Below, in pieces: positions 1 through 5,235 of a stretch of DNA of 5,235 nucleotides (position 1 is its first letter; the number at the start of each line of letters is the position of its first letter). The translations under genes were made by a program, and so were the position numbers. The notes under the pieces were generated by a model. It ran no database searches, was not told the origin of the DNA, and saw nothing but the letters and a program-made list of their open reading frames with translations. Source of the stretch: Bacteroidales bacterium (lineage in GTDB: Bacteria > Bacteroidota > Bacteroidia > Bacteroidales > S143-33); the NCBI GenBank assembly GCA_027083655.1, contig JALWNS010000186.1:1-5235 (forward strand). Reading direction: 5' to 3'.

Positions 1-195
1 GCGTTTAGTCCCTGCAGATTTTCAATAAAGAGTAGCATTACAGCACCACCATATTATCGCCCATATCGCGGTCGGCGCCTAGCTGGCCGTCTAGCTCTAT
101 CTTTTGCGGCTTCTGCTCTAGTGGTATTGTGATTGTTATCTCCCGCATGTCTTTCCACACATCCATTCGTCGCTCAACGGTTTTCTCAGTGCCGC
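1..195. repeat. Left copy of a direct duplication of the M1 peptidase gene 3' end
   Basis: Bases 1-195 match 1926-2120 at a constant offset of 1925 with no gaps. I count 8 mismatches, at 32, 36, 38, 67, 147, 167, 187 and 188. Similarity stops around 190-204, where this copy switches to unrelated sequence. The other end is cut by the window edge, so the true length is unknown. The copy carries the last 50 codons of the peptidase, the stop codon (TAA here, TAG in the intact gene) and 37 bases of downstream sequence. Of the coding differences, three change the amino acid (Lys/Glu, Thr/Met, Asn/Asp in intact/left order) and two are silent. With so few sites, this only hints at absence of selection on this copy. 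Confidence 0.95.
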
Positions 196-391
196 TGGCC
201 TGGGGCACGGGGAAGCCGTAATTGCCTATCTGTCCGCCGTAGCCGATGAGGGCTCTAATATCATTTTTTACTTGATTTTGGGAAGGGTATATTAGAAATC
301 CTTTTTTGGCATTCAAAACGTGCAAGTAGGTGATAAGTTGATATAAACCGTCTTTGTTGACTTCTGCAATTTTGGTGGGTAAACCTTTATT
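38..391 (-). pseudogene. Chimeric remnant: McrC-like nuclease C-terminal fragment fused to a copy of the M1 peptidase tail
   Basis: The frame is open from about 418, just inside the end of the ATPase gene, down to a TAA at 38-40. It has no ATG; the first usable start is TTG at 325-323, giving 95 aa. The upstream half (about 391-194) reads as the end of a restriction-type nuclease. Reading from 391, it contains DGLYQLITYLHVLNAKKGF, then LIYPSQ and, near the end, IGNYGFPVP. This resembles the C-terminal part of McrC-family (5-methylcytosine restriction) proteins, where a YQ motif follows the PD-(D/E)xK catalytic residues. Those catalytic residues would lie further upstream and are absent. Near 193 the frame passes into the duplicated peptidase tail (TEKTVERRMDVWKD to MVVL), 47 of 50 residues identical to the intact protein. 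The M1 zinc site is not included. I infer a non-functional mosaic of two broken genes that happens to stay in frame. The McrC assignment is from motif memory; the peptidase part is certain. Confidence 0.75.
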
Positions 392-1676
392 CTCCCCCTC
401 TTTTAACCTCCCATTCCTCTAAAAACTCCCAAACCTTCTTATGCTGAATACCTGACCGGCTTATGGTCATATCGTCTAATGTGATGACCAGTTTTGGGTA
501 AGCGTCGCGGATTTTTTCAAGTGGATTGAATTCTCTTTCAATAACTTTTTTGTCAGTTAAAAGATAAGCTACTTGAATATATATTTTTTCATCGCCTTTT
601 TCGGCAATAAAATCAACTTCACTATAACGCTGCTGGCCAACAAATACTTTGTATCCAAGTCTTCGCAGATGAATGTAAACAACATTCTCAAGCGACGAAG
701 CAAACTCACGGGTTAACGAAGGGAAAAGATAATTGCGAAACCCCAGATCTGTAAAGTAAAACTTTCGCAAGTTACCTAAAATCTCCTTTGTCTTAACGTG
801 TTTGCGCTGTGCTTGATAGACTATGAAAGCTTGCTCTAGATGCTGAAGGTAATTTGCAATTGTCTGAAAATCAACTTTTCTACCACGGTTTTTATAATAC
901 TTGACAATGTTGGGGACAGAAATGAGATTGCCAATGTTGTTGAGCAAATAAAGAAATAAATCTTCTAGCAGCTGTGCTTCCTTGATTTTGTGACGGTTGA
1001 TAATATCTCGGACAATTATCGTATCTTTTAACGCTTGAAAATAAAACATTTTAGCTTCGTTATCACCTATAAGTAAGGCTTCAGGCATTGCGGTATTTGT
1101 CAAGTAGGTAATAAAATTTTCTTTGGTATTGGGTAAATTGTTTATTGTCAAAAATTCTTTATATGAAAATGGAAATACTTCTAAAACAACATAACGACCT
1201 GCAAGTAATGTAGCTAACTCGCCTGAAAGCATTGTGGAATTTGAACCACTGATGAAAACTTCAAAGTCTTTAGTCGGATCTTGCGCTAATGAAACAATTA
1301 ATTTTTGCCAGTCCTTAACCGTCTGAATTTCATCAATAAAAAAATAGACTTTGCCAGCCGGCTTGTAAATATGTAAATATGTGTCAATAAGCTGTTTGAG
1401 TCTTTCAGCAGTGTCAATTTCTTTAAGTTCATAAAGCTCTTTAGTCAGGTAAAACAAATTTTTACCATTAATCCCATTATCAAAAAGTTGGCGCTGCATT
1501 TGTCGCAGAATATAGCTTTTGCCCACACGCCGCTGACCTACAATGGCTTTTATCAGCCGATTGCCTGTTAACTTTGTCAAGCGATTTAGATAAAAATCCC
1601 TGCGAAAACCTATATTGTACTTTGGGACATCTTCCCAGTAATTGTATGGCCTTAGTAAATCAATTATTTGCTTCAT
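387..1676 (-). CDS. AAA-type ATPase with DUF4143-like C-terminal domain
   Basis: A 429-residue ATP-binding protein of the large AAA_14/DUF4143 family, often found in many copies in Bacteroidota and archaea; its cellular role is not established. Counting from the ATG at 1676, the order is: conserved N-terminal lead (LLRPYNYWED); Walker A GQRRVGKS at 47-54; Walker B FFIDE with Asp115-Glu116; the family segment GSNSTMLS (144-151) followed by LLAGRY; a winged-helix-like stretch around 245-285; and YFTDLGFRNYLF near 307-318. The C-terminal part has the family's nuclease-like fold pattern: Glu330 in SLEN, EVDF at 353-356, then YIQVAY with Gln368 where active nucleases carry Lys. The frame extends to a TTG at 1730, but I prefer the ATG at 1676. 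The family N-terminus begins there, and the extra 18 codons run through the direct repeats. It is AT-rich compared with the two genes upstream and appears to have its own promoter region. The stop at 387-389 touches the remnant that follows. Family call is firm; acquisition by transfer is inferred. Confidence 0.93.
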   Translation of the reverse strand: MKQIIDLLRPYNYWEDVPKYNIGFRRDFYLNRLTKLTGNRLIKAIVGQRRVGKSYILRQMQRQLFDNGINGKNLFYLTKELYELKEIDTAERLKQLIDTYLHIYKPAGKVYFFIDEIQTVKDWQKLIVSLAQDPTKDFEVFISGSNSTMLSGELATLLAGRYVVLEVFPFSYKEFLTINNLPNTKENFITYLTNTAMPEALLIGDNEAKMFYFQALKDTIIVRDIINRHKIKEAQLLEDLFLYLLNNIGNLISVPNIVKYYKNRGRKVDFQTIANYLQHLEQAFIVYQAQRKHVKTKEILGNLRKFYFTDLGFRNYLFPSLTREFASSLENVVYIHLRRLGYKVFVGQQRYSEVDFIAEKGDEKIYIQVAYLLTDKKVIEREFNPLEKIRDAYPKLVITLDDMTISRSGIQHKKVWEFLEEWEVKRGGE

Positions 1677-1691
1677 ATTAGTTTGTAGTCT

Positions 1692-1752
1692 AATTTTCTG
1701 CAAAATTACACAAAATTTTATTCTATCCAAATTTTCTGTAAAAATTGCACAA
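1692..1752 (-). repeat. Pair of 22-23 bp direct repeats upstream of the ATPase gene
   Basis: On the minus strand the two units read TTGTGCAATTTTTACAGAAA(ATT) at 1752-1730 and TTGTGTAATTTTGCAGAAAA(TT) at 1713-1692. They differ by two substitutions and one inserted T. The left-hand ends are 39 bp apart, nearly four helical turns, and the second unit ends 15 bp before the preferred ATG at 1676. Position and spacing fit a paired operator bound by a dimeric regulator, possibly the ATPase itself, but this is inference. The reading frame happens to run through both units, which explains the longer TTG-initiated version of the ATPase. They could instead be leftovers of the insertion boundary of the ATPase gene. 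Confidence 0.7.
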
Positions 1753-1771
1753 TATTAGATTGTATTCAAAT

Positions 1772-1777
1772 ATTATA
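1772..1777 (-). promoter_or_regulatory. Candidate -10 box for the ATPase gene
   Basis: On the minus strand this reads TATAAT and continues as ATTTG, which also approaches the Bacteroidota -7 pattern TAnnTTTG with one mismatch (AA in place of TA). No clear -35 or -33 element sits at the proper distance; the hexamer 17 bp upstream is CCAGAA. It lies about 95 bp before the ATPase ATG, with both direct repeats between it and the gene, so a regulator bound there would sit downstream of the start of transcription. The surrounding sequence is AT-rich, so a chance match is quite possible. Confidence 0.25.
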
Positions 1778-1798
1778 TACGAAACCTTATAGACTTCT

Positions 1799-1937
1799 GG
1801 GACTAAACCCATTGTTTATTAACAAGCCAGGCACGCCGCGGCGTGCCTCGTCAGAGTATCTCACCTTTTGCTTTTTACTAAACCTTTTCCTACAAGGTGC
1901 TTTCTGCACTCTTGCAGGTACGATGGCGTTTAGTCCC
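1799..1937. repeat. 139-bp segment bounded by a 10-bp perfect inverted repeat
   Basis: GGGACTAAAC at 1799-1808 is the exact reverse complement of GTTTAGTCCC at 1928-1937. The segment between them holds no credible gene, a 20-bp palindrome, and smaller inverted pairs: TTGTT/AACAA at 1812-1825, CACCTT/AAGGTG at 1862-1899 and CTGCA/TGCAG at 1904-1917. It fills the gap between the peptidase stop and the ATPase promoter region. The right arm also occurs at 3-12, as part of the large duplication. The layout resembles a small non-autonomous element, but I find no target-site duplication beside the arms, so it may simply be a structured 3' untranslated region. Confidence 0.5.
1829..1848. repeat. Perfect 20-bp GC-rich palindrome, possible hairpin or REP-like element
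   Basis: AGGCACGCCGCGGCGTGCCT equals its own reverse complement and would fold into an 8-bp stem with a CGCG loop in either transcript. It stands in AT-rich surroundings, about 115 bp past the peptidase stop. No run of T follows on either strand, so a standard intrinsic terminator is unlikely; stabilising the mRNA 3' end or a dispersed palindromic repeat are alternatives. It resembles GC-rich intergenic palindromes I associate with Bacteroidota, but a genome-wide copy count would be needed to call it one. Confidence 0.75.
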
Positions 1938-2120
1938 TGCAGATTTTCAATAAAGAATAGTACTACAGCACCACCATATTATCGCCCATATTGCGGTCGG
2001 CGCCTAGCTGGCCGTCTAGCTCTATCTTTTGCGGCTTCTGCTCTAGTGGTATTGTGATTGTTATCTCCCGCGTGTCTTTCCACACATCCATCCGTCGCTC
2101 AACGGTTTTCTTTGTGCCGC
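1926..2120. repeat. Right copy of the duplication, inside the intact peptidase gene
   Basis: This is the partner of bases 1-195. It holds the last 50 codons of the intact M1 peptidase (residues from Gly573), the TAG stop at 1963-1965 and 37 bases beyond. The intact gene runs smoothly through the inner boundary near 2115-2120, while the left copy changes to unrelated sequence there. This copy is therefore the source and the left one the derivative, or both come from an older tandem arrangement now broken. The outer boundary cannot be placed because the left copy is cut by the window edge. Confidence 0.95.
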
Positions 2121-3834
2121 CGTCCAGGGTTATTGTTAGCTTCACTGGCAATGGCAGGCCACCGCGGTTTTTGATAGTCACTGTTAACTGGCCTCCGCTG
2201 TATTCATAATTTGTAATACCCAGGTCTGGATATGCGAACTCAAAGAAATATGGACGCCAGAACCAGCTCAGGTCCTGACCCAGCACTTCATTAAATGTGT
2301 AAAAGAAGTCATAAGGGTATGGGTGCTTATATTCCCAGCGCTTTGCATATTCCCTTAGTGCTTTGAAGAATGCGTCCTCACCGGAATACTGCACTAGCTG
2401 GTAGAAGGCAAAGGCAGGGCGGTTGTATGCAATATGGCGGTATGCATTACGGAAGTAAACAAAGCCTGTGCTTGCCATTATTGGAAAATCGTCAATAGTG
2501 CCAGCTACCGAAGCATAGCGTCTGACCATGTCGCGGAAAATATTCTGGCATTTATACGGATAAATGTCCTGTGCTACAAACCGTGGAATGAAATTAATTA
2601 TACCCTCGTCCATCCAGGCGTAGAAAGTCTCATTAGCACCTGTGAGGAATGGGAAATATGTATGTCCTATTTCGTGGGCTGTGACATAAGCATCGCTACA
2701 GCTGTCGGGAAAGTTAGCCTCATTGACCATCATAGGATACTCCATAGCGCCGCCCCCGTTGAACACTGTCATCTTGGGATATGGATAAGGCACCTTAAGA
2801 GTCTTGTACGAGAAATTTTCTATTATCCTGCGTGCCAACCATGCTTTGCGCGAAAATTCTTTGTTCTCAGGGTTATATGCAGCGCTTATAAATACCCTGC
2901 GTCCATCTGGCATTTTCAGCCCAGTACCATCCCATACGTAATGATCAGAGGTTGCAAAAGCAAATTCCTCAATTTGCTTACCTTCAAAGACCCATGTCAG
3001 ATTGCCCTGTTTTTTTGTTAGTATCTGACCTTTTTTCAAGTCTTTTTCTGTGATGATGTGGACAACTTCATCCGAATTTTTAGCCTTATTTATCCGGTCA
3101 ATTATTCTCCTGTCAAACACCTGCTCAGGGTTCATCAACACACCTGCCGCCCATACAACGTTTGGAGCAGGCACAGTAATCTCTACGTGAAAATTGTTTA
3201 AAGGATCATTGTAATATTCTTGCATGCCTGTAAATGGGCGCATGTCCCAGCCAAACACATCGTCATAAACGGCTATCTCCGGGTACCAGTAGCCAATGAA
3301 GAATGTCCTCTCTCCGTATTTACCGTAGCGAATAGGGCGCTCAGTAGGAATAGGCCCTTCCCATGCTATCTCCACGCGTACTACAGAATGAGGCGGAATA
3401 GGCTTTTTTAACCTGACGAACATCAGATCGCTATAATGCCTTAGCTCCTTACTCTGGTATGACTGGCCATCTACAGAGAATGAATTAATTTTAGTGCCTC
3501 CGTGGATGTCGCCTGGCATAAGGGCAAAATCGCGCATTGCCCCTTTTTTGAAAAAGTCTTGATACAGACGTATGACCAGCTGCCTGAGAGTGTCAGGACT
3601 GTTGTTGTAATATGTGATCACCTCATGTCCTTTGAGGTAGGCTTTATCCGGGTCAAAACTGGCTTTGATGTAATAATCAGCATGATTTATCCAATACTGG
3701 GGACCGGGCACGCCGCTCTTGGTGCGTGTTCCTTTCTCAATGGCCCTTTGAAATTCCAGAGGCATGTAAAGCTCCTGGGCACTCAGTCCAAAAGCCACTA
3801 AGCCGACGAAAAACACAACAACTAACCGTTTCAT
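1963..3834 (-). CDS. Exported M1-family zinc metallopeptidase (aminopeptidase)
   Basis: A 623-residue gluzincin expected to remove N-terminal residues from peptides outside the cytoplasm. Residues 1-19 form a signal peptide (MKR, hydrophobic stretch V5-L17, likely cut after LSA before QE). An N-terminal beta domain follows, with the early segment around YYIKASFD. The catalytic domain contains the substrate-recognition motif GGAMEY at 361-366. The zinc site HEIGH spans 387-391, and the third ligand Glu410 in WMDEG comes 18 residues later, exactly the M1 spacing. Tyr470 in YNRPA is a candidate for the transition-state tyrosine. The last 80 or so residues look beta-rich and probably form a small C-terminal domain. 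All catalytic residues are present, so the enzyme should be active. The start overlaps the aldehyde dehydrogenase stop by four bases, indicating one operon and coupled translation. I see no Shine-Dalgarno site. The last 50 codons are duplicated at the left edge of the window. Substrate preference cannot be read from the sequence. Confidence 0.95.
   Translation of the reverse strand: MKRLVVVFFVGLVAFGLSAQELYMPLEFQRAIEKGTRTKSGVPGPQYWINHADYYIKASFDPDKAYLKGHEVITYYNNSPDTLRQLVIRLYQDFFKKGAMRDFALMPGDIHGGTKINSFSVDGQSYQSKELRHYSDLMFVRLKKPIPPHSVVRVEIAWEGPIPTERPIRYGKYGERTFFIGYWYPEIAVYDDVFGWDMRPFTGMQEYYNDPLNNFHVEITVPAPNVVWAAGVLMNPEQVFDRRIIDRINKAKNSDEVVHIITEKDLKKGQILTKKQGNLTWVFEGKQIEEFAFATSDHYVWDGTGLKMPDGRRVFISAAYNPENKEFSRKAWLARRIIENFSYKTLKVPYPYPKMTVFNGGGAMEYPMMVNEANFPDSCSDAYVTAHEIGHTYFPFLTGANETFYAWMDEGIINFIPRFVAQDIYPYKCQNIFRDMVRRYASVAGTIDDFPIMASTGFVYFRNAYRHIAYNRPAFAFYQLVQYSGEDAFFKALREYAKRWEYKHPYPYDFFYTFNEVLGQDLSWFWRPYFFEFAYPDLGITNYEYSGGQLTVTIKNRGGLPLPVKLTITLDGGTKKTVERRMDVWKDTREITITIPLEQKPQKIELDGQLGADRNMGDNMVVL
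3831..3834 (-). other. ATGA stop/start overlap coupling the dehydrogenase and peptidase genes
   Basis: On the minus strand the four bases read ATGA: TGA ends the dehydrogenase after KMLLK, and ATG begins the peptidase MKRL. This arrangement usually means ribosomes terminating on the first gene restart on the second. It fixes the peptidase start without a ribosome-binding site and argues for a shared promoter beyond the right edge of the window. Confidence 0.9.
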
Positions 3835-5216
3835 TTCAATAGCATTTTTACGATTTTTTCTTTGAATTTATTAGCTGGTGGATAACGGACAGGCAAGTCA
3901 ATCCACAGGTTTTTGTGATACACTGACCGCTTGTTGGAGAAAGCTTCAAAGCTATACCAACCATGATAGCGTCCCATACCGCTGTTGCCCACGCCGCCAA
4001 ATGGTATGCGCGGGTTTACAAAGTGCATCAATGTGTCGTTGATACTTGCTCCGCCTGATGTTGTGCGGCTTAGGACAGAACGTGCCTTCCTGCGGCTTCG
4101 TGTGAAATAGTAAAATGCCAGTGGCTTGGGCCGGCTCGTGACAAATTTTATCACTTCCTCTATGTCTTCATACTCCATGACGGGCAGAATTGGTCCAAAT
4201 ATTTCATACTTCATCACTTCACAATCTGTGTTCACACCGGTCAATATTGTTGGCTGGAAATAGCGGTCTTCTACATCGTACTGCCCACCATAAAAGACCT
4301 CGCCGCATTGCAGGTATTGTGCAAGGCGTTCAACGTTTTGTTTGTTAATAATTCGTGGATAATGAGCAGTCTGCCGTTGGTCCTTGCCATAAAACTCTTC
4401 TATGTACTGGACAATAAGCTGGAGCAGCTCATCTTTGACCTCATGGTGTACAAACAGATAATCAGGAGCAATGCAGGTCTGCCCTGCATTTGTGAGCTTG
4501 CCAAAGACAATTGATTTGGCGGCTAACTTGAGATTAGCATCCTTGTCAACTATTGTAGGGCTCTTGCCTCCGAGCTCTAGCACAACAGGTGTCAGGTTGC
4601 GCGAAGCATAGTTCATCACCACGCGGCCTGTGTTGGGACTACCAGTGAAGAAAATAAAGTCAAATGGTTCGGATAGCAAATCCTGGTTCACATCGCGATG
4701 TCCCTGGAAGAGGGCAATATACTGCGGATCAAAAGTCTTGTCAATGATCTCGGCCATCACCTCCGAGGTGTGTGCCGAATAAGGCGAAGGTTTAAGTACA
4801 GCAGTATTTCCTGCAGCAATAGCTCCAACCAGTGGTGCAAAGAGCAGCTGGAACGGATAATTCCATGGCGAAATGATTAGCACATTACCATAAGGCTCAT
4901 GAATAATATAGCTACGTCCGCTAAAAGCAGTCAAGGGCGTAGGACGGCGCTGGGGCCTGGCCCAGCGCCGTAAATTGCGTATCATCAAGGATATTTCCTC
5001 CAGTACAAATCCTATCTCAGTGGCATAGGCCTCAAAGGAGGACTTGTGGAGATCCTGGTAAAGCGCCTCTTTTATCCAGTCCTCATAGTCCAGGACTGCC
5101 TGGCGCAGACGGCGCAGCTGCTGGAGACGGAAGTTTATGTCTCTCGTCTTTCCTGACTGGAAAAACTGCCGCTGGAGGTCCAGTGTCTGTTTTATTTTTT
5201 CCTGTAAATCGCTCAT
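3831..5216 (-). CDS. NAD(P)-dependent aldehyde dehydrogenase, ALDH3-like
   Basis: A cytoplasmic enzyme of 461 residues that oxidises aldehydes to carboxylic acids. Length and C-terminus (RYPPANKFKEKIVKMLLK) match the class 3 / fatty-aldehyde and coniferyl-type group, shorter than the roughly 490-500 residues of classes 1 and 2. Visible motifs are: SPWNYP with the oxyanion Asn119; the cofactor site GNTAVLKPSPYS with Lys142; TGSPNTG at 191-197; LELGGKSP with the general base Glu214; GQTCIAPDY with the nucleophile Cys248; EIFGP with Glu338; and PFGGVGNSGMG at 405-415. Position 145 is Pro, where many NAD-specific relatives have Glu contacting the adenosine ribose, so cofactor choice (NAD or NADP) is open. 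The ATG at 5216 gives the expected family N-terminus. The 19 bases before it contain no Shine-Dalgarno sequence. It is the upstream gene of an operon with the exported peptidase. The two have no obvious metabolic link, so joint regulation may be only positional. Specific substrate unknown. Confidence 0.95.
   Translation of the reverse strand: MSDLQEKIKQTLDLQRQFFQSGKTRDINFRLQQLRRLRQAVLDYEDWIKEALYQDLHKSSFEAYATEIGFVLEEISLMIRNLRRWARPQRRPTPLTAFSGRSYIIHEPYGNVLIISPWNYPFQLLFAPLVGAIAAGNTAVLKPSPYSAHTSEVMAEIIDKTFDPQYIALFQGHRDVNQDLLSEPFDFIFFTGSPNTGRVVMNYASRNLTPVVLELGGKSPTIVDKDANLKLAAKSIVFGKLTNAGQTCIAPDYLFVHHEVKDELLQLIVQYIEEFYGKDQRQTAHYPRIINKQNVERLAQYLQCGEVFYGGQYDVEDRYFQPTILTGVNTDCEVMKYEIFGPILPVMEYEDIEEVIKFVTSRPKPLAFYYFTRSRRKARSVLSRTTSGGASINDTLMHFVNPRIPFGGVGNSGMGRYHGWYSFEAFSNKRSVYHKNLWIDLPVRYPPANKFKEKIVKMLLK
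4944..4971. repeat. Intragenic GC-rich hairpin in the aldehyde dehydrogenase gene
   Basis: An 11-bp perfect inverted repeat (ACGGCGCTGGG at 4944-4954 and CCCAGCGCCGT at 4961-4971) with a 6-base loop. It lies about 250 bases into the coding sequence and encodes the Arg-rich stretch RRWARPQRR at residues 83-91. In the mRNA it should be a very stable stem. It may be a side effect of codon choice for an Arg-rich segment, or it may slow ribosomes or protect the transcript. Nothing in the sequence decides this. Confidence 0.6.
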
Positions 5217-5235
5217 AATGCAGAGAATTATTTTG

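Noticed and set aside
1363..1383. Short tandem GTAAATAT repeat
   Set aside because: Only two units, inside the ATPase coding sequence, encoding an ordinary part of the protein; low complexity in AT-rich DNA.
1677..1730. 18-residue N-terminal extension of the ATPase from a TTG start
   Set aside because: The extension is encoded by the upstream direct repeat and spacer, and the conserved family N-terminus begins at the ATG at 1676.
1829..1848. Intrinsic transcription terminator
   Set aside because: The stem is suitable but no T-run follows on either strand.
1799..1937. Target-site duplication flanking the inverted-repeat segment
   Set aside because: The bases outside the arms (ending ACTTCT on the left, starting TGCAGA on the right) are not repeats of each other.
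1812..2057. 81-codon plus-strand frame spanning the intergenic region and the peptidase tail
   Set aside because: It overlaps the palindrome and runs antisense to the conserved peptidase C-terminus; no family resemblance and no promoter.
2434..3021. 195-codon open frame on the plus strand
   Set aside because: It lies wholly antisense within the catalytic region of the peptidase, whose motifs prove the minus strand is coding. The translation is Cys/His/Ile-rich with no recognisable domain.
1..5235. tRNA, rRNA, CRISPR array or riboswitch
   Set aside because: No cloverleaf, rRNA-like stretch or regularly spaced repeat series was seen; the repeats present are a single duplication and one pair.

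Overview
The window is a chromosomal-looking fragment in which every supportable gene lies on the minus strand, so transcription runs from high to low coordinates. Protein features fit Bacteroidota or a near relative. There is a Sec-exported M1 peptidase ending in a beta-type C-terminal segment, an ALDH3-like aldehyde dehydrogenase, and an archaeal/Bacteroidota-style AAA ATPase with a DUF4143-type C-terminus. No start codon has a convincing Shine-Dalgarno sequence. The assignment is inferred from protein style only, and no marker gene is present.

Right part (5216-1963): two long intact genes form an operon. An NAD(P)-dependent aldehyde dehydrogenase (461 aa) ends in an ATGA overlap with the start of an exported zinc aminopeptidase of family M1 (623 aa). 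Both look like ordinary host genes; sampled 60-base lines have about 50% GC or more (31/60 at 2221-2280).

Middle part (1962-1677): a non-coding stretch with several symmetrical elements. These are a perfect 20-bp GC-rich palindrome, a 10-bp inverted repeat 119 bp apart that encloses it, a candidate -10 box, and two copies of a 22-23 bp direct repeat just upstream of the next gene.

Left part (1676-1): an AT-rich ATPase gene (14/60 GC at 541-600, 18/60 at 1021-1080) of the mobile-looking AAA/DUF4143 family. It is followed at once by a gene graveyard. A short piece resembling the C-terminal end of an McrC-type restriction nuclease subunit is fused in frame to a second copy of the last 50 codons of the M1 peptidase. 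That second copy belongs to a direct duplication of at least 195 bp (8 mismatches), which starts at or before the left edge of the window.

Reading: a stable host operon (ALDH plus peptidase) abuts a rearranged accessory segment. The duplicated peptidase tail, the restriction-gene fragment and the foreign-looking ATPase suggest repeated insertion or recombination at the 3' end of the peptidase gene. I see no complete new multi-gene system. The most interesting items are the paired repeats in front of the ATPase and the mosaic remnant behind it.
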